Part shown: positions 1-10,470 of the stretch, in pieces | Numbering within the stretch: the first letter of the stretch is position 1 | How the letters are laid out: each line of letters begins with the position of its first letter | DNA from: Marchantia polymorpha subsp. ruderalis | Taxonomy: Eukaryota > Streptophyta > Marchantiopsida > Marchantiales > Marchantiaceae | Assembly (NCBI GenBank): GCA_037833965.1 | Contig: AP031352.1 | Span: forward strand, 11,450,501 to 11,514,500 | Length of the DNA: 64,000 bases | Direction: 5' to 3' | The notes under the pieces: generated by a model | Database searches by the model: none | What the model was told of the DNA's origin: nothing | Seen by the model: the letters and a program-made list of their open reading frames with translations, nothing else | Program-made: the position numbers and the translations under genes

Positions 1-225
1 AGCAACACTCCACTGAAAGAAGTCTGTAACTGGAACTCAAGTGACAGAGGACGATTCCTGCCTACAATTGTCCTATGCCTAAATCCTCCACAAGTGCTGA
101 CTTGGGTTTTTCGGCAGACAGGTGGTGCATCTGCAGCCACACTTGAACGGTACAAAGTTCCAAGATCACGCTGAGCTAAGTCAAGAGTTTCACTTCAAAG
201 AAACCGACGTTCAAGCGTAGTGAGC
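1..225 (-). other. 3' flank of the phosphoserine phosphatase gene
   Basis: This stretch lies downstream of the TAA stop (226-228) of the minus-strand phosphatase gene and probably holds its 3' untranslated region. I see no other coding or RNA signal. The gene is complete at its 3' end, so the window edge does not cut it. Confidence 0.6.
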
Positions 226-3150
226 TTAGAGTGTGTTGATAAGGTCCGTAAAGGTAGTGACAAACACGTCTGATCCTTCAACCACCTTAGGACGGACTGC
301 TACTCCTCCATAGCAAATGAACATATCTGCTCCTCCTGGCCTCCTTGCCTGAGATCCACACGTCTTAAGGTCATCTCCTATTCAGAACAAGGTCTGCACC
401 TTTTTCCGAGACAAGAACAGACAACATGCTTGCTGACATTCATCATACGGGACAAACATTGGCGTGATGTACACAAATGGAAATCGAGATTCAAAGTAAA
501 CATCTATAAGCTGGTCCAGATTAACTAGGCTCACCTCCAAGTCTGTAGCTCCATCACCAATCATTATCAGTTTTGTGTAGCCAAACTCCTGAAGGAAACA
601 AAGAGTATGAATGTGAATAACTTGTTCTCGTCAATACGTTCTTTTCGAGTTTGTACCTTGTATCTATAACATCATTGTGATAAAGTGCTAAGAATTTCAA
701 GATTCGTAAGGGGCAAAAACCATTTCATATGAACTCTTGTCGGAATTCAAAGGCATACTACTCCTTAGTTCGCGTTAAGTGTAAATTTCGATATCATTTT
801 GACATGTACTTGTTGCCTACAGAGCAGAGAGACAAGTTAAAGTTCACTCCAATGGGAGTAAAATCCACTGCAAAAGTATTCTGCTGTATACGGAATAACG
901 AAAACTGGATCATGTACTCACAGCCTTGATTTTCTCAATAACCTTCGCTTTGCCCCCGCTTCGAGAGGTGGGTTCGGTAGCATCAAACCCTGTAAACTCT
1001 CCATTTTCTCCGAACAGAAGATTGTTGGCATAGATTCTGTCTTTGGAAATATTTAAGAGCTCAGCTGCTGGCTGCAGATAGATAAAAAACCATATACTGA
1101 TCTTAAGAGGAAGAATCAATGATGGAACCAGATCATAGATTGTAACGAAGGGATAGAACGAGCAAAAGGAACTATATGTATAAGGAACATCTACCAGAGA
1201 ACAAAGAGTCCCTCCACTGGTATAAACTTTTGGCTACGATAATGTAATCATCCTGTGTACGTTGACTCATTAGCCTATCCACAAACCTCGATCATCTGCC
1301 GGAATCCTCCAGATACGAGGTATACATGAGTGCCCTTGCTATGAAGTTTGTTAACAAGGTCTTTTATACCGGTGCTAAGTCTGCATCACCCCATCTTTCT
1401 CAGCATCAGCTGACAGCACGCATCCTGTCAGCAGGTTGGCTGACACCATTACTTACAGCAAAAGTGGACATATTTTGCAAATTTTACTTACTAAACTTGG
1501 CAATTGGATTACTTCAGGAAAGTCCTATTCTTTTGCCGGCTTCAGCTCTACTGTCTTCGAGTCACAAGAGGTTTCACATTACAAGTCAATATTTGACAAA
1601 CTGATATCACTTCAAAATCCAGTCACCTTGGTGGCTTGCTAGCCAATAGTTTTGCAACATCTGACGCAGAAGGTTTGAAAAGATCCAACCTAGCAGCAAG
1701 GGCTACCTCAAAAGGCACAGATCCGCCCATGGCTCTGTACAAACAACCAAATTATGAATTATTATTGATCCGGTCAATCTGTCTCAGTAGAATCTTCAGC
1801 ATACGCAACAGGTGTGCATCATCCCAAACTAACCATCTTTGTGAATAACAGTTCGGCCCACAGCATTCTGTAAAACGTTTCACAAAACCAGAGAGCTGCT
1901 CACACGTTCAAGACCCCACCCACTACTTCATTACGATAGCCGAAGACACTGAGATCAGATAAATCTGTACGAAAAGTCTCAGACATCGATCATAGCAAAT
2001 GAAAATTTCTGATAAGCAGCAATTACATCCAGATGTTTAGAAGCTACGCGTGTTAAAAAATGTGACTTTCACCTGGCTGTCCAAGCAGCAACTGCTTCAC
2101 CTGCACCGCAAAAGGCAGCCAATTCATCGATACCTTCGTCCTCACAGACAGTACTGTCCACGTCAAAACATACAGCTTCTGCATTTCGCCACAAATCCAG
2201 AACACCTGCTTCACATCATTGCAAAGGTTCAATTACAATACAACTACTGTGCAAAGAAGGTACGATGCTTGGGCAAAGGCAAAGATCAGAGAGCTCCATG
2301 CTAAAATATTTCTTCTTGAACCTTGACTGAGAGAAAAGAATCTTCAACCCAACATTTGGAACACAATGCCAGCTCTTTTTGTTCCACTTCACAGTTGAAT
2401 TGAAAACAAATTTTACAGGCCGAAAAGTTAGAAAAGAGTTATAACCGCCAATTCGGTGTGAACTCGGCAGCCAATAACTGAGCAATATCGAAACGGTGTC
2501 ACTGACGCTGGGACCAGCCAAGCAAAATGCCCTAGAACTCTTAAACCCCGTATAAGTTCCTAACCTTGGAACCTTCTTTTGTTTCTGAAATTTATAAGCT
2601 GTCTGACGTAGTATGACGTAGTATGATCGTGCATCTAATAATCTACTGTAAATTCGTTTTGGCTCCATGAACAATCAGGAAGTTCCGTGAAATTCATGGG
2701 TTAAGAAAAAGACAGATTGATCCTGACAAAGTAGAAGATTGTCTTTCGACATAAGAAGTGTCGATAGACCCGAATTCCGTACATTTCGTATTTGGGTCCT
2801 GACATTCAAAGACTCGAGAGGGAAAAAAATAGAGAAAAATACAAGCAACTTCAGATCACTAGCATCGACGGGACAACAAACAAACCTGGGTCCATTATGT
2901 TAGACTTGGCTTTCACCAAATCCAATTCTGGCTCTGCTCCAGCAGCCCTGACTCGCAACCTCTGCTGCCCGACCGCCTTCCTCTGATCCGCAACCGAGGT
3001 GAAGAGAGCTCCATTCGTCAGTGCAAAACTAGCACTCGATAGTTGATGGCAACAGAGGTTAGGCTGCAATGAGCGTAATCTTGACAGTGTCCCTTGCGAT
3101 CGCATGCATGGAATGGCTCCTGTGGCCCCAAGGGCCCCGCTACACACCAT
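226..3150 (-). CDS. PSP: Phosphoserine phosphatase, plastid-type (seven exons)
   Basis: Catalyses the last step of phosphorylated serine biosynthesis, O-phosphoserine to serine, in plastids. Exons read complement(join(226..348, 535..588, 922..1071, 1287..1380, 1627..1734, 2073..2205, 2886..3150)); every join keeps frame and gives 308 residues. HAD-phosphatase motifs are all present: the DVDST nucleophile motif with Asp103 and Asp105, SGGF at 192-195, Lys241 in SGGKAK, and GDGATD at 261-266. Residues 1-85 lack similarity to the catalytic core and are rich in Ser, Ala, Leu and Arg with few acids, as expected for a chloroplast transit peptide. The phrase AVCFDVDSTVC and the run AMGGSVPFEVALAARL match plant PSPs well. 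The start at 3150 is the only Met that supplies a leader in frame with exon 2. Introns are short. The 3' terminal residues (TFTDLINTL) are more divergent than the core. Transcript support for the first exon would settle the leader. Confidence 0.93.
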
Positions 3151-5104
3151 CGCCTCTTGTTCTACCTCCTCCGAATTGACAAATTCTCTGCTGGAGTATT
3201 GCGCTCATCGTCTACACTGGCCTCTGAAATGGTAACTGTACGTTCATAGTCTCTCTGGTCGATGGAGCAGTCAGGTTCCTTGGATTTTCGCTCTTCAACT
3301 GTCCACTCACTCCAACCATGATTCGCGACTGTGCTGTAGACGCCACTGACACAGTTCAGTTGAGCGTACAGTAATCTTGTCCTGGATTTCAGATTGTGAT
3401 GCTCATGTTACCCGTAGTGTTTCTTCATAGTTCTTCCCGTCGTTTTGGCCATATGACTTTCAAACAACCGGTAACCGGTAACCAAATGCTCATTCAGACC
3501 GGCTCGACTCTCCAACTGGTCTCTCCAACTCATCGTCAGGCTTTGTCGATCCGACGGTCTTGGTCCACCGCGTGACGTGGTTTCTCAATTTCACACCCTT
3601 GTTGGAACGATATTTCTCTGCCCGGAAGATTAGAGATCGGAGGGCTCCTGGTCTTCACGTGACGTAGCTCAGAAGTCTCGAGGAAACAACTAGATTTCTT
3701 CGACATTTCAGCATGAGAAATACGAACCCACTCATTTGATCGGCGCCTCGATCAGTACCTCGATGACTTGAGAATTTGATTTTCTGCAGTCCAAAGCCTG
3801 AACTTCAAGAGTTGTAACTAAACCTCTAAAAAAAATTCTGAAACTCTCAACTGCGTCGATATTCACAGCAGGTCCCTTAAATCTACTGTCACAAAGACGG
3901 GGTGAATCAAAGCAAAGCATATATTGCAACAACATTTAATTTTGGCAGGTCCTTAAAATATACTTAAACACAGAAATGATGTGCTTTAATACATGAGGTA
4001 CAACATTACTACAGAAAATCAAACAACATATCAATCGAATCACAGTTGGCTGTGCCGTAGACCAATGAATCAACTGACCAGTCGCTAAGCGCAGCGGCAG
4101 ACTCCGAACGAGGCTTCAGGGCAACTGGCCGTCAGGAAACTAGGTAAGAATCAACTCAGTAAGATGTTCAACCACAGTCATCCAAAGACGACCACGTTCC
4201 TGACTCATCCGACTTGATCAGGGGAGGAAGAGTGCATGCAATGTCACCACGAGATGACATAGTCCGCGCAGTGGCAGCGGACTATGCAGCGAGACATGAC
4301 TCGACTAGACACGACGACGCCACACGGAATGGCCTGATCTGATCTGACCAGAGTCCCGGACGGGACCGGAGCGGGGCCTTGACCTTCACTTCTGTCGACA
4401 TAAATTCCGGCGATTGCATATTTTCTTCTCGAGCTCGGTCGATTTCGAATGCTCTGGTTTTTCTTTTCTTTTTTCATCTTCGCTGATGAGTCCGATTGCC
4501 ACTGAACATTATTGTGCTCGTGGAGCTCAATCCTCTGTTCTGGGTTTAGAGCTGCAACAGCGCGGCCGATGATGGTTTAATGGCGCCAGCCCGTGAGCTT
4601 AGCGATAATGAGGTAGATTTCGTCTGATCGCCCTCAAGATCTGCGTACCAATGTGCAACAGAGTTTGACCGCCTGATGTTCATGGCGGTAATGGTTGTTG
4701 GTGCTCGGGGTTGAGCCACTTGTTCGTCCCTGATTCAAAGATTTCCAGGCGCCTTGGAGAGAAGATCGTAGTCCTCAGCTCCAGCACCGGAGGGTTTTTT
4801 TATGAACGCATGCTGAACTATGACATGCAATTGTGCAGCTGATCTCTCGTCAAGCTGTTCGGTTGGTGGTCTGGGGCCTCCGCTGAAGACATCAGTGGTC
4901 GGGGAAGATTGTGAGATTCGTGCAAGTTTCCCGCTGTTCGGGTCCTGGAGAAGGGCCCTCGGATCGTTCTGGAAGGTGCAGGGGAATGGAGAAGCTGAGG
5001 TGACAGAGAAAGAGGGCTGAATGGGATGGAAGACGAGGCTTCCACTTCCGAGTGAACAACTTTCGTACGCCGCTCAGTGCGAGCCAATTTAGGGTGCTGT
5101 CAAC
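3151..5104. other. Divergent intergenic region between PSP and cis-prenyltransferase
   Basis: About 1.95 kb separates the PSP start on the minus strand from the cis-prenyltransferase start on the plus strand, so both promoters should lie here. The composition is mixed, with GC-richer patches near both ends. A short direct repeat of CCGGTAA units lies near 3468-3485. Short open frames here overlap one another on both strands and look accidental. Confidence 0.6.
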
Positions 5105-6403
5105 ATGGAAGAGGCTAATCCAGCGTCCTTTTCTCCTCTTTCTTCTTTGATTTCTTTGTACTCCTCGGTGTGTGGCTATTTCTGCCGGTGGTTCCTCCGG
5201 ATACTCGCAGTCGGTCCAATCCCCGAGCATATTGCAATCATTATGGACGGGAACAGAAGATACGCCGATCGAACCCGAATAAATCGGTCTATGGGTCACC
5301 TTCATGGCTACGATCGCCTGATCGGCACCTTGGAGAACTGCCTGCAGTTGGGAGTGAAATATGTCACAGTTTATGCCTTCAGCATTGACAATTTCCAGAG
5401 GCCTGCGGATGAAGTCAGTGCGTTGATGAATTTGATGGAAGAGAAGCTGGATCATCTGTGCAACAGTAGTCGTCTGACCAAAGAGTTTGGGGTGAGGGTA
5501 CAAGTTCTAGGAGATCTCTCACTATTGCCTAGCAATGTGCGTGCAGCTGCCGAGCGAGCGATGGTGGCCACCAAGCAAAATAGGTCAGTTGTTCTCAACA
5601 TATGTGTGGCTTACACCTCCACAGCAGAAATAGTGCATTCCATTCAAGAGATTCGCGATAGATTTTGTACATCATTGTCACGGTCGGTCCTCGATAATGC
5701 CAAAGACTCCACCCACGATTGGTCTGCACAAGCTGAAAGTGGTGACTGGAATGTCCTCTACAAGCCAAAGCAGGATTATCGACCTGCAGTCAACAACGAC
5801 TATCAGCACAGTAGAGAAATTGATGCTTTGTGTTCGAAGTCCAGTCCCGTACATCTTGAGGTGAGGAACAAAGAAAGGACTGATTATGTACTACATGAAA
5901 CAATGAGCAACAAGACTCCAGCTGTATGTTCGGAAAGTAGATTACGGAGTAGGAAGAATGGCCGGGTTCGTGACGAGGCTTTAGGGTCGCAGGCAACATT
6001 GGAGAATGGCTCCAGGAAAGGGGAGGAGCCGCCGAGTAGAATGGTCATAGGGCATACTTTCTTTAGTGAGCAACTTCCGGTTAGTGAAGTTACAGACGAA
6101 TCAGAGAATTGGGAAAGTAAGAAGGTACTGCCTTTAAATTTAGACTTTATTACTGTCAAAGAAATTGACTGTCATCTTTATACAGCAGGCTGTCCACCGC
6201 CTGACATACTCATTCGGACGTCTGGAGAGACTCGATTAAGCAATTTTCTTCTTTGGCAATGCGCTGCAAGTCATCTAGCGTTCTGTAAGGTTTTATGGCC
6301 AGAATTTAGCCTCAGGCACTTGATTTGGATCATCCTTGATTATCAAAGATCAATTGCTGACCTTGAGAAACAACGTAGATTGGAAGAGGAATTACTGTCC
6401 TAA
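5105..6403 (+). CDS. CPT: cis-prenyltransferase / dehydrodolichyl diphosphate synthase, intronless
   Basis: Adds isopentenyl diphosphate units in cis to farnesyl diphosphate to build the polyprenyl diphosphate precursor of dolichol, normally at the ER membrane. One uninterrupted frame of 432 residues. A hydrophobic N-terminal stretch (about 12-36) could anchor it to the membrane. The catalytic motif IAIIMDGNRRYA carries Asp48. The core continues through VTVYAFSIDNFQRP (88-100), LNICVAYTS (164-172) and DILIRTSGETRLSNFLLWQ (367-385), including the RTSGE motif at 371-375. These signatures match eukaryotic DHDDS-type enzymes. Unusually, about 150 hydrophilic residues (roughly 187-340) sit between the AYTS and DILIRTSG motifs, where I recall fewer than 50 in animal DHDDS. 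The absence of introns contrasts with every other complete gene in the window and could mean a retrocopy origin or simply an intronless family. The start ATG is the first in frame before the hydrophobic anchor. Confidence 0.93.
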   Translation: MEEANPASFSPLSSLISLYSSVCGYFCRWFLRILAVGPIPEHIAIIMDGNRRYADRTRINRSMGHLHGYDRLIGTLENCLQLGVKYVTVYAFSIDNFQRPADEVSALMNLMEEKLDHLCNSSRLTKEFGVRVQVLGDLSLLPSNVRAAAERAMVATKQNRSVVLNICVAYTSTAEIVHSIQEIRDRFCTSLSRSVLDNAKDSTHDWSAQAESGDWNVLYKPKQDYRPAVNNDYQHSREIDALCSKSSPVHLEVRNKERTDYVLHETMSNKTPAVCSESRLRSRKNGRVRDEALGSQATLENGSRKGEEPPSRMVIGHTFFSEQLPVSEVTDESENWESKKVLPLNLDFITVKEIDCHLYTAGCPPPDILIRTSGETRLSNFLLWQCAASHLAFCKVLWPEFSLRHLIWIILDYQRSIADLEKQRRLEEELLS

Positions 6404-6730
6404 AAAGTTCCCTAGAATCAGTTTTGACAAGATTAGGTTAGGTTGAGTGCTGTTATGTATATCAAGGCTAAACTGGTCTTCTTGTAATGTGCCGGTTTAT
6501 GTACTAGCAAGTTTTTGAGTCTCAGCTTTCACATGGCATATCAGGCTTCGTCCGAGCACAGCCTTATGAAAAGCTTTTCGTTTCGAAGATGAACGCTAGC
6601 CGGCAGAGATGTTGACAAAACCAGGGGAACGAGAGAGCAATTACGGCGCTAGTTGTATTGAGTATCACTGAATACTAATGATCCACCCAACGTTTTTGAT
6701 AGGACGTGGCCTTGTGGCACTCACTTGTAA
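6404..6730 (+). other. 3' flank of the cis-prenyltransferase gene
   Basis: Follows the TAA stop of the cis-prenyltransferase and probably contains its 3' untranslated region. No other gene is visible before the tandem duplication that begins at about 6731. Confidence 0.5.
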
Positions 6731-7290
6731 ATTACTCAGCTGTCTTGCAGCCCCCAGGGTTCATGGGACAGAAATTTTTTTCCATTCTCTTCGCTGTTCA
6801 TTAGTGGAACATCTGAAAGGCTTCTGGTTCTATTTTCACTGAGACCAATTTCCTACAGCTTGCAGTTTTACATTCTGTAAATTACATCAATTCTTGAATA
6901 GCTTGTATAGCCCAACACCTTACCTCGTCCGACATCTCTGCAACTGTATTTGGAATGCATATATTGTGTGAGATATGACCTGCTTTAGTACTCAGAGTTA
7001 GTCTTGTTATTTACTCAGCTGTCTCGCAGGCCCAAGGGTTTATGTGACAGAAAAAATTATCCATTTTCTTCGCTGATTCAATAGAAGAACACCTGAAAGC
7101 CGAAAGAGGAGTCTGGTTGTTCAGTTAGACCAAATGTTTACAACTTGCTGCTTTACTTTTTGTAAATTACACCATATTATTGAACAGCTTGTTCAGTAAA
7201 GTATATACCGTACCTGGTCCGCCATCTCTTCGACTGTGATTGGTATGCATTAATTGTGTGATATGTTGCCTGCTTTAGCAGTCAGTTAGT
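6731..7290. repeat. Tandem duplication, two copies of about 280 bp
   Basis: Copy 1 (about 6731-7008) and copy 2 (about 7009-7290) share the same order of words. Both open with ATTACTCAGCTGTCT or ATTTACTCAGCTGTCT, continue through CATCTGAAAG or CACCTGAAAG, TCTGTAAATTACA or TTTGTAAATTACA, and GCCATCTCT or GACATCTCT, and end with CCTGCTTTAG. Copies differ by many substitutions and small indels, so the duplication is not recent. Neither copy holds a plausible gene. It directly follows the cis-prenyltransferase gene. Confidence 0.85.
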
Positions 7291-8082
7291 TTTTTAAATG
7301 TCTGCGCTTATTATAGTCACAAATATTTTTACTGCCGTCTTTTTTTCTTTTCTCCATCACGAGTACGTGAAGCAAATCTGCAAACATGTCGAGCATCGTG
7401 GGATTGATAAATTCGTACGTAGTTCGATAATTCATAAAATACACGATACTCAAACCTCAATGAGAAAGCCCATTTTATTTTCCTACGCATTAGCGTGTGA
7501 CATGCAAGAAATTTTTGTCTTCTCTATTTTGAATATTATGGGATGATCATGTTCAGGGTTCTTCATTTCAGTAACTGCCAAGTTAGCCTCTCTTTTGGTT
7601 GCTTTCTTTGTGGAATATCTTACCTGCTATGAGTGTGTGGTCTAAAATCTACGGATATCATCAGGTTAATTGGGCTGGAATCTAAGGAGAGATAGAAAAT
7701 CGCTGCTTGTTGCAGATTCTGCCGCATGAAACTTTAAGAATGTGTCTTGAACTCTTCGGTCAAGAGTATTCGAGTAGGTCGTCGAAAACTGAACAGATTA
7801 TCGAATTGAGTATTCCAAGCATTGAATGCGCCAGAGAAAATTTTCTTCGAACCTGTTGTGGTTGTATCTTGGACTCAGGATAAAGTAAAACCTCAAACCC
7901 AGTTTGCATGAATGAGGATTTTGGTTGTTTTCTGAGTGCCAGCGCGAGAAGCATTTCACCTGTCCATTTTAAGTCGTGCCTGAAAACCTGACCTCCGTAG
8001 AGTGGATTCCATGTTGGGAGTCAACTTTGGCGATCGCACATCCGGTAGCTTGCAAGCACGTCTATGTAACATTGTGCTCAGT
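7291..8082. other. Non-coding spacer
   Basis: Between the 280-bp duplication and the 105-bp tandem repeats. Only short frames without family resemblance are present, and I see no RNA gene or element end. Confidence 0.5.
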
Positions 8083-8494
8083 GACACATCATGTTACTGG
8101 CATGGTCATTTGAGATCTCTTGATGGGAACTTTTAGTGTCATTGCTTACAGAAAACCATTCACACTCACTCCGACACTGAAGCTGGTTGGCACATCATGT
8201 GAGTGGAATCGTCACTAGAGGTCTCTGGCATGAAATCTTTATATCATTGCTTACAATCAGACTTCTCACTCGCTCCGACACTGGCACTGATTGACACATC
8301 ATGTTACTGGAATGATCACTTGAGGTCTCTGGCTTGACAATTTTTATGTCATTGCTCAGAAAAAAACTTCTCACACTGACTCAGAGACTTGCATTGATTA
8401 ACACATCATTTCACTGGAATGGTCTACTTGATTGACATTTCTAATGTCCTTTCCGAACGGAAACAGCTCACTGACTCAGACACTTGCACTCATC
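8083..8494. repeat. Four-unit tandem repeat, about 105 bp per unit
   Basis: Units start near 8083, 8189, 8293 and 8400, each with an ACACATCAT word followed by an ACTGGAATG-like or AGTGGAATC-like word. They contain GAGGTCTCTGG or a variant and GTCATTGCT, and units end near GACACTGGCACTGATT or a variant. Lengths are 106, 104, 107 and about 95 bp; the last unit is the most divergent. No coding function is suggested. Confidence 0.85.
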
Positions 8495-10470
8495 AGGCTA
8501 AGGCTTTGACCTTGTGCACAGAACAAATAGAAGTGGACTTGTGCAAACTGAATTTCTGGGAAAATATATTCAGATGAGATAGCTGACTAGTAAGGGGTAA
8601 GGTGTTGAAATTTCCGAGTCCCAAGTTGATACCTGAGTAACTCCACATTACACTACTTCCATATGCGACATGATTACAAGGCAATTGATAATTTGAAAGC
8701 CGCTTCTTTTGAAGTCATAGTGACCATCACTGCGATGCATGCTCTCCACGTCAGCAGAGCACGACTGCAACACACAACTCTGGAAAGTAGGAAAAGAGGT
8801 TACGAGGGAGGAAGACAAAGGAACGAATTCTCATCGTGGCACTCGTTAGCTCTGGAGGATATCGTTTCTTGTTCTCTTTGAAGAATATCTTTGTCAGTGT
8901 TGGAGATATCGTGCACATGCTCCCGGTGTAAAGTATCGCTCGCTAGTGCAGAGTCTCGAGACATTGTCATGTGCTCAAGCATTCTAGCAAAAATACTTAA
9001 TTCGTAAATTGACGGACTGGTCTTGCATGTCGTTGTTGTAGTGGATCGACTGCGCAAGGGCCTTCTCGTCCACCTTAACTTTTCCTTTCCTAAACTCTTC
9101 AGAAGAAACGTACTTGGTTAATGCTTTAAAGAAGACCCTTGTGACAGGATAATAGTTAAGTGTTGCTGAGTAGAAAATACAGTGCAAACGAGCACTGGAA
9201 CGAGGCTTAAGGAGAGAAGGTGGGGGCAAGATCAGTTGTATGATACTCCAGTAGTAGTTGATGCTTGTCCGGAGGTCTAGCCAATAAGTTTTGGCTATGT
9301 CTGGGCACAAGTCTTTCGTACTGAAGGGCTCTCTAACCTGACTTTCTTCGGAGCTTCTTCAAACCCGGAAGGTCTATTTAACGCACATTCCCTCTCTTTC
9401 GAGCGCCTATTACACGGTCCTTGGAAGATGGCCTGATAGAGACTCCTGAAGGACTTGTGTAGAGGAGGGATAGTAAAGAAACACAGGGCAGTTGCATGAG
9501 AAGAGAATCATTGCAATCTACTCATGGCTTGTGTAAGAGCTCAACATATTCAAGGCCGTAGTCGCTGTCGAGCGTCCACGATTAATTTGTGTCTTTGAGA
9601 ATGTAAAACTAGTTTTTCTTGAGAAGAAATTATCTGTTCGATTGTATTTCATCAAAGCAGGCGAGCAGTTAAGTCGTAGAGAAAAAACACAAATAGTAAA
9701 GAAAAGAGAACGCGTATGTTGAATTCTTTTTGCAACATCAAAAAATTAATCCTGCGCTATAGATGGATAACCAAGATATCCAATGACAACACTTTGTCCT
9801 CCTGAAGCACGAGGGGCAGACTCAAAAGAGGCAAGAGTCAAGATGGAGGACATTTGAGAAGAGAGTACTGCGCCCGAGATAGACTGTGTTTTTGTTCGTT
9901 GCAGAATAACGAACTTGATGCAGTACTTTGTATTACAATATCTACAAACTTATGAACTAATTCCATGCTTCTGTTGGGGCTAGAGGGCTTCGAGTAGGGT
10001 TGGTGAACTTTTCCAACCTATTCGTCTTTATTCGAAACCTAAGAAGTCCTGCTTAGGTGAAATTACCTTCGGTTTGAAGGCAACCATATGCAACGACCAC
10101 AACTCCCCAGCCCACTATTAGATGTGGTATAGATTCTTCATTTCACTGTCGTAAAGCTTTAGTAAAATCCAGCTATATTGACGAACAAGATTAATATTGG
10201 AGGCAAGGCGCAAATGAGATCATCAATTTTGCAGACTCATGCGGACAGATTTCGAGAGACGATCTCAAAAAGCTTGAGAGAACATGAAGCTCCACAAACA
10301 CTTCGAAATAAGGAAATTATATCAAACCGGGAAGCAGTTCGTAAAATTGTCGTCGGCCGAGAGTAACAGCATTCGTATGCTACAGATTCCGAACGAGTGA
10401 TATTTCAAGGGTCTCGACAATTCCCCACGTCTCGAATCACGAAGGTGGAGAACGTAGATACAGCACATGG
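8495..10470. other. Unassigned spacer with isolated open frames
   Basis: No gene could be assembled. The most protein-like segment is on the minus strand at 8984-9310, whose C-terminal half contains EEFRKGKVKVDEKALAQS and balanced charge, but I cannot place it in a family or find flanking exons. A short plus-strand frame at 10178-10366 is rich in Arg, Lys and Glu and also unplaced. Both may be accidental or fragments of old genes. Confidence 0.4.

Noticed and set aside
4483-4510. CTGATGAGTCCG resembling the hammerhead ribozyme core
   Set aside because: The following sequence does not form stem II cleanly and lacks the GAAA core step before stem III, so a chance match is more likely.
4892-5503. 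Minus-strand frame of 203 codons overlapping the cis-prenyltransferase start
   Set aside because: It is antisense to a clearly conserved gene and shows no family resemblance.
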